The notes under the pieces were generated by a model that saw only the letters and a program-made list of their open reading frames with translations, did no database searches and was not told where the DNA came from. From Pagrus major (Eukaryota > Chordata > Actinopteri > Spariformes > Sparidae), in NCBI RefSeq assembly GCF_040436345.1, contig NC_133235.1, positions 20,918,660 to 20,982,659 on the forward strand: 64,000 nt of DNA, written 5' to 3'. A program made the position numbers and the translations under genes. This document shows, piece by piece, positions 39,401-47,768 of this stretch; position 1 is the first letter of the stretch, and each line of letters starts with the position of its first letter.

Positions 39401-39503
39401 CATAGATCACGCTGGGCTGAGGCTACGAGCACTTACTCATCTCGACGAACAGTTGCCTTCTATCTGCCATGTTGTCACCGCTCTGCCCGTAGTCTTCAAT
39501 CAT
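21957..39503 (-). CDS. dtna: dtna, alpha-dystrobrevin
   Basis: Twenty-two exons in consistent phase: 39437-39503, 38359-38439, 38062-38275, 37656-37741, 36989-37143, 36767-36872, 36114-36280, 35758-35882, 33610-33693, 33285-33353, 30985-31080, 29189-29270, 28773-28867, 26883-26996, 26586-26682, 24390-24413, 22706-22865, 22530-22619, 22345-22438, 22099-22216, 21957-21974, plus microexon 34117-34125. Without the microexon: 2142 bases, 713 residues. Residues 1-236 are the EF-hand-like region of the dystrophin family ([27 protein letters not shown]). Residues 237-292 are the ZZ zinc finger (CSYC, CQQC, CQDC, then two His). Two tandem syntrophin-binding segments follow ([34 protein letters not shown]), then paired coiled coils that bind dystrophin ([17 protein letters not shown]). 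The protein belongs to the dystrophin complex under the membrane. Adjacency to mapre2 matches human 18q12 and favours dtna over dtnb. Confidence 0.96.
22925..23423. repeat. dispersed AGTAC-rich fish repeat
   Basis: Rich in GTAAAAGTACAG, AATACTCAAGAAAAGTACTG and TACTTAACTACAGTAAATGT, ending ATTCCACCACTGC. I recognise this as a very common fish interspersed repeat. It sits in a dtna intron. Related copies are near 47857-48620 and 61907-62060. Confidence 0.6.
23566..23994. mobile_element. MITE with TTCACCCCAAAAT terminal inverted repeats
   Basis: Left end CTGTTCACCCCAAAATCAAA; right end, reverse-complemented, CAGTTCACCCCAAAAAAATC. Length about 430 bases, no transposase. It lies in a dtna intron. 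Confidence 0.75.
24390..24413 (-). CDS. dtna: dtna 24-base microexon encoding LEEERKQA
   Basis: TTTTTCAG|24 bases|GTAAGTGTG, in phase 0 on both sides, placed between the second coiled-coil exon (ending LLK) and the exon starting [13 protein letters not shown]. Dystrobrevins have an equivalent optional stretch (EEELKQG in DTNA, EEEQKQA in DTNB, from memory). It extends the coiled coil by about two turns. Confidence 0.85.
25590..25990 (+). pseudogene. LINE reverse-transcriptase C-terminal fragment
   Basis: Frames encode [20 protein letters not shown], followed by LPYYLLELL, and after a stop and frame change [19 protein letters not shown]. These match the region at the end of the ORF2 protein in jockey/L2/Rex-type LINEs. 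Stops and shifts show it is dead. Opposite strand to dtna, within its intron. Confidence 0.65.
27935..28110 (+). repeat. dispersed fish repeat (TTTGACCGCCAAAAACTAAT type)
   Basis: Word order ACTAATCAGTTCATCGTTCG, TTTGTGCCAAATTTGAAGAA, GGCATTCTTGAGATATCAC, then ACGGACAACCCGAAAAC is one I recognise as abundant in fish genomes. In a dtna intron. Confidence 0.6.
29511..29522. repeat. poly-G tract
   Basis: Twelve consecutive G residues in a dtna intron. Confidence 0.85.
30117..30387 (-). other. pair of unexplained exon-like segments in dtna
   Basis: Segment A (30276-30387, acceptor TGCAG, donor GAGAG|GTCGG) and segment B (30117-30200, acceptor CTGCAG, donor CTAG|GTAC) share one open frame of about 65 codons across their junction ([18 protein letters not shown]... 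then [14 protein letters not shown]). B ends in phase 2, which joins correctly to the next dtna exon at 29270. The preceding exon (ends 30985) exits in phase 2, but A needs phase 1. Inclusion therefore needs another donor, for example 8 bases further in, or it truncates the protein. I do not recognise the peptide. Confidence 0.4.
30596..30693. repeat. MITE end with TACACACTGGGCCTTTAA terminus
   Basis: Contains TCTCGGTTTCAGGTGATTAT and ends CCTACACACTGGGCCTTTAA. The same terminal string is at 59939-59958. In a dtna intron. Confidence 0.55.
33429..33468. repeat. (CA)n microsatellite
   Basis: About 40 bases of CA/AC dinucleotides with a few interruptions in a dtna intron. Confidence 0.85.
34117..34125 (-). 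CDS. dtna: dtna 9-base microexon encoding Asp-Thr-Trp
   Basis: Minus-strand sequence reads CCTCAAG|AGATACATG|GTGAGT. Between exons ending CAT ATT GT and starting G CCA CCA, inclusion gives HI-VDTW-PPRP; skipping gives HIVPPRP. Mammalian alpha-dystrobrevin has the same optional DTW insertion (variable region 1) at this exact spot. Phase, splice sites and residues all agree, so a chance match is unlikely. Confidence 0.88.
34696..35092. repeat. probable short mobile element ending ATATGGGACCTTTAA
   Basis: Has CTTTAAGGCAACCCTCCCAA, GCGCTGACTGGTCAG and ends TTTCTACAATATGGGACCTT, strings I associate with a fish MITE. Left boundary uncertain. Confidence 0.4.
36067..36098. repeat. (TCC)n tract beside a dtna splice donor
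   Basis: About ten CCT/TCC triplets on the plus strand, beginning 15 bases into the intron that follows the ZZ-domain exon (donor at 36112-36113). In the transcript it is a long GGA purine tract. Confidence 0.85.
36623..36640. repeat. short (GT)n tract
   Basis: GTGTGTGTGTGTG in the dtna intron between exons at 36280 and 36767. Confidence 0.8.
38640..38800 (+). repeat. dispersed fish repeat (TTGTCAGCAGGATTACACAA type)
   Basis: Holds TTGTCAGCAGGATTACACAA, ACGGATTTCCACCAAACTTA and TTTGGTGCGGATCCGGATAA in an order I recognise as a common teleost interspersed repeat; in a dtna intron. Confidence 0.6.
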
Positions 39504-40155
39504 TCTGATCAAGAGGAGAGAAAGCAATGTCAGAGGCTGCGTATCCCTGCTTTTAACAGACACAGTTCAGATTAAGGTGTTGTTTAATCACCGTGCTCTT
39601 CCGATTCCTTCCTATTCCTATTGAAGTGAGTTTTTAGAAGCATTTATTAAACTACTGTGCATAAAGAGTCTTTAAAACACACACCACTTGTGTAATAATT
39701 ACATTACATTACAATAACATGTGTTAATTTCACTTTAAATAATCTTGACCATTACAGAATATAATGTTCAGTTTATAATTACAGTACATGATGTTCTAGA
39801 GGCAATTACTGATGCCAGATTTCCAACCACACAAAGTTTCCAGGTTCACTGTGTGGCGATTGACTGGGCACTGATCCTCCTTAGCTGTATGCATTTTACA
39901 ATACCAGCGGCAGATTTATCCCTCAAGATTTATTGTAATTTTTTAAATAATGGGTTCATGATTTCAGAAAGAAGCAGACAAAATCAGCTCCCCATGTCTA
40001 ATTTTTTTGGCTGATGTGACAGCTGGCAGATTTTTATCAGTTGTAGCTAATTAATTAAGCTAACGTGCGCTCCATGAGTTATTTGAAAACTCTGACTGAC
40101 TTTTTAAAGTCTCAAGCTAACTATTCTGAGACTGACAGCCCTATAAAAGAGGGTC

Positions 40156-40475
40156 TTAAAGGTGCAATATGTGAGAATTGGCAAAACAAAAAGGGGACAG
40201 CATATCACCAGGATAAACGCTAACTGGTATCAACTGTAGCTGCGGTTAGCTCAGTTAGCCGTGCAGCTAGCGGTCCAGACTGGAAGTTCAAAGTGCTGAG
40301 GGAGTGTTGGTTTGGTTTAAACCGTTAGGGAAGGAGCTTTGGACTGCCAGGAGGAAGTTTCCAGACAGGTGCCCGATCATAACATCAAAACTGATATTTC
40401 TTCACAGTCTGTCGATCATTTTAGTTGATTTTTCAATGTTTGAAACTATAAATTCTTACATATTGCACCTTAAAA
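40156..40475. mobile_element. MITE with TTAAAGGTGCAATATGTGAG termini
   Basis: Left end TTAAAGGTGCAATATGTGAG; right end, reverse-complemented, TTTAAGGTGCAATATGTAAG. About 320 bases, no ORF of note. In the dtna 5' intron. Confidence 0.8.
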
Positions 40476-41646
40476 TATCTACTTGATGGTGACAAACATT
40501 ATATTGTGCTAAGAGACTGAAGCTAACACTGCATGATCCAGGCAAAAAGTAAGCATCCTCAGCCTGAAGTTGCTGGAGTGTGAGCCTACCTAAAGAGCGG
40601 GACAGAGCCGCTAACATTAGCTTGAACTCTGATAGCATTCAGGAGCAGCATCAACACAGCTAAGACATGCTATAAACTAGATGTTCTAGTTGTGAATGCC
40701 GCTTTTTTTAATGTTACTTATAATTGAACAAATGAATGGAGCTAGCTAATGATATGCTCTGGCTTTGGAAGTATGACTGATACAACTTTATGTAGGCTAG
40801 ATCGCGGGGAAATGCTAACGATTGCAGTTCAACACAGAGCAGATAAACACACTAATTAATGCATTCACTTCTGCTGTTGGGATTTTGTGGTTTTGGAAAG
40901 GCTAAATTTAGGACCCCACCCTTCAAACTAAAAGATAAAATGTTCTTATTACAGCCCTGTGCACACCACGTCAACATGTGGAGGAATCCAGAGCTTGACA
41001 GGCCAGCTGTGCCGAGTTATGGTTGCAAAGCTGTGATCAGACAATCGCTGTTTGGGAGAGGGGGTCTAGCGAACAGTCAATAAATGAAGCACAGTGTAGA
41101 CAGAAATTATAGGGGGCCTAAGGGCAACACAGGAATTAGTATCCGTCTTATAGAGGGGCCTTCAGTTCAAATTTATCTTGAAATGGTAAGACCTTTATTA
41201 TTTCACGTCATATTGAGCTTGTCGTGTGCATTTCCCTCAATCAATGTGTGCTTGATTAACTTACCAAAACCTAATTATTAAATACTCATATTGGTGGTGG
41301 AGGGGGGGGGGGGCCACAGCTCATTTTACCCCCGGGGCCCCATAGCAGGTTCCTCCGGCCCTGGTAAATACACACTGACCTCACTTTTCCAGTTCTTTTT
41401 AATACATTTGCAAATTGAATGTAGCACACTACAGTACTTATCAGAAATGTGAGGGGGGGCGCAGAAAAACTTAAGTAAGACAAGGACAAGACTTTCAAAG
41501 GGGCAGAGCAGCAGAGAGAATGCTCACACCATGCCTCACTGCACTCTGTCCGAGGCAATCTAATACACCTAGTCATGTGGTTTGTTGCCATGGCAGCAAA
41601 GATCCCAGCCGCTCCGTTCGTAAAAACATAGTGCTAGTCACCCCCC

Positions 41647-41692
<46 letters not shown>
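41647..41692. repeat. (CA)n microsatellite
   Basis: About 23 uninterrupted CA repeats, the longest microsatellite in the window. Confidence 0.95.
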
Positions 41693-41693
<1 letters not shown>

Positions 41694-42229
41694 CACCTCC
41701 CACTGCAGACGAGCAAAGTTTGTCGAGAAAAACTTTTTCTCACGAGTTAATATCTTTTGTGATATATCGCTGGATGGGATGATAGCTGAGAGCACGGTGG
41801 CACTTCTTGGGCGAGTGGTTCAAAAACACTTTTTCTGCAAGAGACGGTCATTCAGGCATGGTATTTCAAATTACTTTGACAGTAATTGGGAGACCCAAAT
41901 GTTACGCTGCCGAGACCCACGGCGTGGAAATTAGAATTCACCTAGTGTTTAAAAGCAAACAATGGCATACGTTTCCCTCTTTTTGCTCTCCTTCCTGTTG
42001 CTCTGATTTCCAGTCGGCACAGGCTGGTCGATTATGGAGCTCTAGGAATCTTTGAAATCCAGTTTAAGAGGGATTTTAGATTAAGCTAATAAATTAACCT
42101 GGAATTACAGAATCAATTGTGGAGTATTTGAGAAAATTACCTCACAGCAGAGCAGTATGAGCAATAGAAAAAAAAAAACTGCTTATATATTATCATGACT
42201 AGACAGAACATTCAGTCATCTTCACAGGT

Positions 42230-42556
42230 TTTAAAGGGGCACTATGCAGTTTTGGAGAAGAAATTCAAACTCTGAAATTCAATATTTACAGTATTAATGA
42301 GGTAATAATATAAGCATAGAAATATTTAACATTTCCAAAATTTAATAAAACAAGCTGTTCATTGTCCCCAGAACACTTTCTGAAGGTGGCAGGGTCCGCC
42401 AAATATAAACAAAGTAAAACATTATGAAACTGTGTTGTCCTTTAAGGTCAGTTTATTTGTTTCTGTTATATGAAAACTAAGAGTTTGTTTATATAGTTTG
42501 TTTAGGCATTCTCTTCTGATTATAATTTCCTCCCCAATCGACATAATGCACCTTTA
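42230..42556. mobile_element. MITE with AAAGGGGCACTATGCAG terminus
   Basis: Left end TTTTAAAGGGGCACTATGCA; right end, reverse-complemented, TAAAGGTGCATTATG. The interior matches the fragment at 1190-1330. Confidence 0.7.
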
Positions 42557-44570
42557 TAAATGAGAAGCCTGTAAAAACAAATATAATAAATGAGTATTTC
42601 ACCAGTTATAAGGCGATGATGAATGCACCAGCAGTACACAGCAGGTATAGATGTATATACAGCAGTGTCAGGCAGCCAGTAGTCCCAATGTCCTCTTCAT
42701 AGTAATGGATATGCAAGCCCATTCATCACTTACAGAGTGCATAAATGTAGAAGTGTACAAATATACACCATTTTATAGATTAACATTGATATCCTTTCCA
42801 CATTGCAAGTAAACACATCCTGAGTCCCAGCGACGTGACCTTCTGCGGTCTGTTTTCAGCCTCAGAAATAACTGAGATTGATACAATCTATTGCGAGAGC
42901 TGATATTAAACCAGCACAGCCAAATACAGGCTGTAGGACGGTGAAGGCAACAAGATGATCAACATACCTCTCATAAAGCACCATGGTCGTACTCCTTACA
43001 CTCGCCTGAGATGAGTGATTACAAGGCCAAGTTCAAGAAACACAAACTCCTCTCTAACACGGAAACATTACAACAAAAGCAGCCCAAATGTACGGGGCAC
43101 ACTGCACATATCTGAAATTAGAAACTGTCAGCTAGGATACAGCGTGTGCTGCCTCTATCTTTAACTACAAATGAGAAGGCTTCACATTCTTGTCCAGCTT
43201 TACTGGCTCTCTAGTTGCAGACCCCAAACCTCATTCCTGGCATGTGCCCAGCAAACATCACTCTTCCTCTGTGGCACTGTCACATGAGAAAATAACTGCT
43301 CTTAAAAGAGAAAATCATCGTATGCCATTAACATTACAGAGAGACTGGTGGGGCTAGGCACTGCCAAAAGCAAAATAAGGGTCTCGCGGTAATGACTCAC
43401 TCTGTCTTTGAATGCTGCACGGGCTTCTGTTGGCCGAGCGTTCAAGTGCATGTCAGGCCAGCAACAAAAAGAGAAAAGCCTTATTAGTCAGTTATTTACA
43501 TTATTAGGCTATTTCTGTAGCAGCTCCATAAAACAGAGCGGACTGTGCTGTTAATTCATGTCCTGCTTGATGTACTTGGAACAGATTATCATGCAACATT
43601 TCCAAACACAAGCACTAACTTGAAGTTGGAGAGCAATCTGTGTTTGGCCGGCTCAGTACAGTACATCGCAGCTGTTACCACTGATTGGCCAGAGTTATTT
43701 TTACATCACGGACTATAAACTACACTGGCATCCAAGTCCCATCCCCTGACGGATAAAAATTGCTGCGGCGTTGACTTAAGGTTAATCAGCAGGAGCTCGG
43801 CGTAGCCAGAGATGTTGTGCTTAAACAGTTTTCCCTTCCTGTCTGGTACCAGCCGGTGATGTCTGCTCCCTGGTCCCTGTGCTGATGATCACCATGGTTT
43901 CAGCTACAAAAAGGCCAAAACTTTGGGGACCCTGAGAGTGCAGCTACAAATGTACGGCTTTGCTGGTGCTGGTGCTGTTCTGGAGTTCTTTGCTCACAAT
44001 AGTACAGTGTGTTTGCCTGTGTAAATGTGTGATGTCATAGCCAACACAGATTTTGCATTTCAATCACAAGCTTGAATTGAGTTCAGGATATGAAGAAAAA
44101 CAAAAATTCCACCGCAGGAATACTGTACAAGGCAGGTAAAAGGGGCAGCAAGAAAAGGCAACAGGCTCCTTATGGTAAACACTCAGCTCAGGCATCACCT
44201 GTCACACCAGAGACACCTGTGTGTCCGAGAGACAAAAGGTCTGATTGTTACACAAATGTCTCCCTGCACATGCGACTGCATTTCTGATGTTTCTCTCCTC
44301 GCACATCCTCGTTTTTGTTTTTTTTTTGTTTGTCTATCGCTGCAAAGTTGATCGACAAACTCATCTCACCCAGAGTGACAAAGTAGGTTAAGGTCGCTCC
44401 TCCAGCAGCTGCAGCACTTGCACGAGACTTACCAGTGTTTATTTCGAGGCATGTCATGCAACATCACTGTTTTCCATCCAGGAAGCCGACAGCCGGTCGT
44501 GTCCCGCGGTGCGATCAGGGTTTCTTTGGTGTAGGCTGCTGCATCACTGCACGAAGCGGCCGTCGTTGGT

Positions 44571-44592
44571 GCCGCCGCCGCCGCCGCCGCCG
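44571..44592. repeat. (GCC)n trinucleotide tract
   Basis: Seven GCC triplets within the probable dtna 5'UTR. Confidence 0.9.
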
Positions 44593-44642
44593 CTCTCCCG
44601 CAAAGCTCGTGTAGTGGAAATTTTTCGGGCAGCGTACTGGCT

Positions 44643-44665
44643 GAGCCGAGCCGAGCCGAGCCGAG
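44643..44665. repeat. (GAGCC)n pentanucleotide tract
   Basis: Four and a half copies of GAGCC next to the GCC tract. Confidence 0.9.
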
Positions 44666-44910
44666 CAGAGCTCACAAGGCAGCGTTCGCCTCCCGTATGT
44701 GGCCTTTGCGATGACGTAATGCGGAATCTCTTCACTTGCGTCAGTGTGCTTCGGCTGCAAAATGTTAAAGTTTTGATACGAGAGGAGGGAAACAAAGGAG
44801 AGAGAGAGAAACAGCAGGTTTACTCGCATATGTTCACAGAGGAGGTCACGCAAAGATGCGTTCACTTGCTGTTGTTGCAGCTTTGGGAAGATGACGTCAT
44901 GGAATAAATT
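44660..44910 (-). promoter_or_regulatory. dtna: dtna promoter region with two CRE sites
   Basis: Upstream of the candidate first exon, with TGACGTAA at 44712-44719 and a perfect palindromic CRE TGACGTCA at 44892-44899, in CpG-containing sequence. cAMP/CREB-type regulation is inferred from motifs only. Confidence 0.45.
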
Positions 44911-45100
44911 ATTTCAGTAAATCTTTTGTGAATGAAAAAAAATAATTCACTTTCCGACAGATCTTTGTTTGACTGCTGTTCTTTTCTTTATATTTATTTC
45001 TTTATATTTTTTAAATGATGGAGATGTTATAAAACTGTTACAAAGCAGACAATTTGGTTTGAAAAACATTGAATGCATCTCTACAGTGGATAGTTTATAT

Positions 45101-45480
45101 TAGGGTTAGACTGATTATCGTCCCTAGTCGATATTCAGTATTTTACTGATTATCAGTATCAGTGATTTTTTTTTTTTAATGTCTGATTACCAATAAAATA
45201 AACTAATTTAAATATGTGCTACTTTGGCTCTGATGCAACATCCTCTCACACAATGTTACATCACAAATAATAGCCTATAAACACTAAAATAATGTGAATC
45301 TGCAAGGTAACAAGGCCTAACTAAATGTATCAAATAAATGTAGTGGAGAGGAAGTGTAAAGCAGTACCTGAAAATTGTACTTAAGATCAGTACTTATACG
45401 TTATTTATTATACTTTATTCCATCAGTGGTTGTTCAGTATCAGTATTGGCCCTGAAAAAGCCATATCGGTCGACACCTAG
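45101..45480 (+). mobile_element. family A element, copy 2
   Basis: Starts TTAGGGTTAGACTGATTATC, contains TTGGCTCTGATGCAACATCC and AATGTAGTGGAGAGGAAGTG, ends CCATATCGGTCGACACCTAG. Same layout as 10295-10793. Confidence 0.7.
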
Positions 45481-45485
45481 TTTGT

Positions 45486-45972
45486 ATTAGGGATGCACAA
45501 TATATATCCGACTGATAAATTATTGGCCCAATACCAAGAAATTTATATTATTGGTTATATCAGTATTTGTGAAATTCTAGTTGATAAATAGAGCCAACGA
45601 TATGAAGCCAAAATCGCAAGAAGAGGAACAAGGAGGAGAAGGAAGAGCGCAGCTTGTTGTGTTCATGACGTCAAACTGCTACGCCTGGGTAGAGCCATGC
45701 AGTGTAGCCTAGAGAACGTATTTTTACAGTTTCAGAGGACGACAACACAACTGCAGTTTGCAATAAATGCTCCTTAAAGGTTCTGAGAGGAGGGAAAAAC
45801 ACACAAGAAATCTTATCTTGACATCCATCTTTGCTCTCTACATGTTATCCTTTCTTACACTCAATTCTGCGTAAACTACAGGTTAGGAGCTTCTTTTTTA
45901 AATATAAAAAAATGTGAAATTATCAGTCATCCGTATCAGCTGAAAACACATCAATATTGTGCATCCCTAGTT
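45486..45972. mobile_element. MITE with TTAGGGATGCACAATAT termini
   Basis: Left end TTAGGGATGCACAATATATA; right end, reverse-complemented, ACTAGGGATGCACAATATTG. About 487 bases, no transposase. Confidence 0.75.
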
Positions 45973-46334
45973 TATATGTTAGCTGTGACTCCCATTCACT
46001 GTTAGTTTAGACTACTAGTAAATAAAATAATCATTAGACTGCAGAGGTTTTCCAACCACAAATTAAATGTGAAAACATAGCTATATAGTTTTGATATGAT
46101 TTTTGCATATGAGCTGGTCTATGTTTGAGCTTTTTAGCTTTCCAAACATTGTGTGACACCCACTCAAGAAATGTCCAATTAATGTTTGCAGTGGGCTGGT
46201 ACTGTGCTGTATTAGTGTAAGCACTTTGAGCTAAATTTAAAGCACTTTGAGCTGCATTTCTAGCGTGAAACGTTGCCATGCAAATACAGTTTATTATTAT
46301 TGGTGTAACTGCATCACAGGTGAAACTCAAAATA

Positions 46335-46855
46335 AGAGGTCGACTGATATGGCTTTTTCAGGGCTGATGGTGATGCCGATACAGATTGTTAGAAATCAAG
46401 GAGACCGATATTTGGACAAATATTCATTTTCAGTAAAATTGAAATTCTTTTTGTCAAAATTTTGAACAACTAGTGATGAAATAAACCTAAGTACAATTTA
46501 CTCAAGTACTGTTCTTCAGTACAATTTTGAGGCACTTTACCTGAGTACTTCAATTTTCCGCTACTTTATAATACCTCTACACTACATTTATTTGATAAAT
46601 TTAGTTTCTAGTTACTAGTTACATTCAGACTATACAGTGATTATAGGCCATTAATTGTGAATGTGTTACAATCAGATATTGTTGTAGGTGGGACATTGTG
46701 TGAGAGGATGTTGCATCAGAGCCAAAGTAGCACAATTTTAAATTAGTTTATTTTATCGGTAATCTGACAAAAAACAAATTAGTCATACTGATAATCGGAA
46801 AAAGCTGAATATCGGCACCGATAATTGGCCAGGGCCGACAATCGATCTACCTCTA
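46335..46855 (-). mobile_element. family A element, copy 3 (inverted)
   Basis: Begins AGAGGTCGACTGATATGGCT and ends CCGACAATCGATCTACCTCT. Internal text (GGATGTTGCATCAGAGCCAA) is the reverse complement of copy 2's. It also contains an AGTAC-rich part (46500-46600). Confidence 0.7.
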
Positions 46856-47170
46856 CCCAAAATAATTCATGTTACTTGGATTTTTAGCCTATGATCAAAC
46901 CAAATAATCATAAATATATCATAAATTACTGTATAGCAGTAAAAAGTAAAATAGCATATAGTCCTTATAATTGTGGCCTCATAGTATGAATATGTTTACA
47001 GTTCTATAGACATAAAACACATCTAACAGCCTCACTATAATTGCCAAAAATGATCTAAATTAAAAAGAAATTCATGTTAATTTACTCCCCCATTAATTAT
47101 TCTATCATACTCTGTCATATGCTTTCACAAAATGTGCCTAACATCACATAAAACGAGTAGGAAACGCCTA

Positions 47171-47768
47171 TCAGTGTTGCTAAACAAAAACACAAACCTC
47201 CATTGCTGCTCTTGAACGCAGCTCTCCCGCTGCCCCTTGTTGCCGAGCAACCTGGGCAGTAGATTGACAGCAGCCGGAGTTGAGAGACTTTGACAAAACT
47301 CAACTTTTTCACCGGACAGCAGCAGCGCAGAATAACAAAAACAACACACTTCAAGACTAGCTAACAGATAGCTGGCAGCCACAGCAGTGTTAATACAAGT
47401 AAGTTGATAGCCTGCCATTTTTCGCTTTCACTTTCTGCCATGACAACGACCCCCCACCTGCTCATTAATTTATCATTAGCCGAGTTAATTAACCGTAAAT
47501 TTAACGTTAGCTAACACAGAGACTCGGAGAGTGAAGGCATCAGCTCCAACTTAAGCTAGCGCCAGCTAACGTTAACTTTGTGTGAAAGTTTAAAGGCTGT
47601 TATTAAACCTTTGTGATGTGTAAATAAAACAGCCAACCTTAATTACAGGGTAGTATTTGAAGCCTAAGTTTTGAGTCAATCTTGAACCGTCTACACCTCT
47701 TCGTTTCCACAGGACGGAGGAGGTAAAACTGGTGGCGTCTTCCTAAAAGTATCGCACAAGTTTCAGCG
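47171..47768 (+). promoter_or_regulatory. ccdc178-like promoter and 5'UTR
   Basis: A plausible non-coding first exon ends at 47398 at the donor ACAA|GTAAGT. The next exon begins at 47713 after TTTCCACAG and carries the ATG at 47769. TSS unknown. Confidence 0.45.

Larger units (their letters stand above)
39507..44432. other. dtna: dtna 5' intron
   Basis: About 4.9 kb between the probable non-coding exon (ending 44433) and the ATG exon, which starts at 39504. It contains two MITEs (40156-40475, 42230-42556) and a (CA)n tract (41647-41692). No coding exon is supported. Confidence 0.55.
44433..44700 (-). other. dtna: probable non-coding first exon of dtna
   Basis: A strong minus-strand donor, AACACTG|GTAAGTC, has its exon side ending at 44433; upstream sequence is GC-rich. 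Splicing to the acceptor TTGATCAG before 39504 would put the dtna ATG one base inside exon 2. The exon has several upstream ATGs. 5' end estimated from composition only. Confidence 0.5.
44911..47170. other. dtna-ccdc178 divergent intergenic region
   Basis: About 2.3 kb between two genes pointing away from each other. It is mostly occupied by three mobile elements (45101-45480, 45486-45972, 46335-46855). No coding exon seen. Confidence 0.65.

Noticed and set aside
44509-44907. 132- and 116-codon open frames on both strands near the GCC tract
   Set aside because: They come from GC-rich, stop-poor promoter/5'UTR sequence with proline and arginine runs; no homology recognised.
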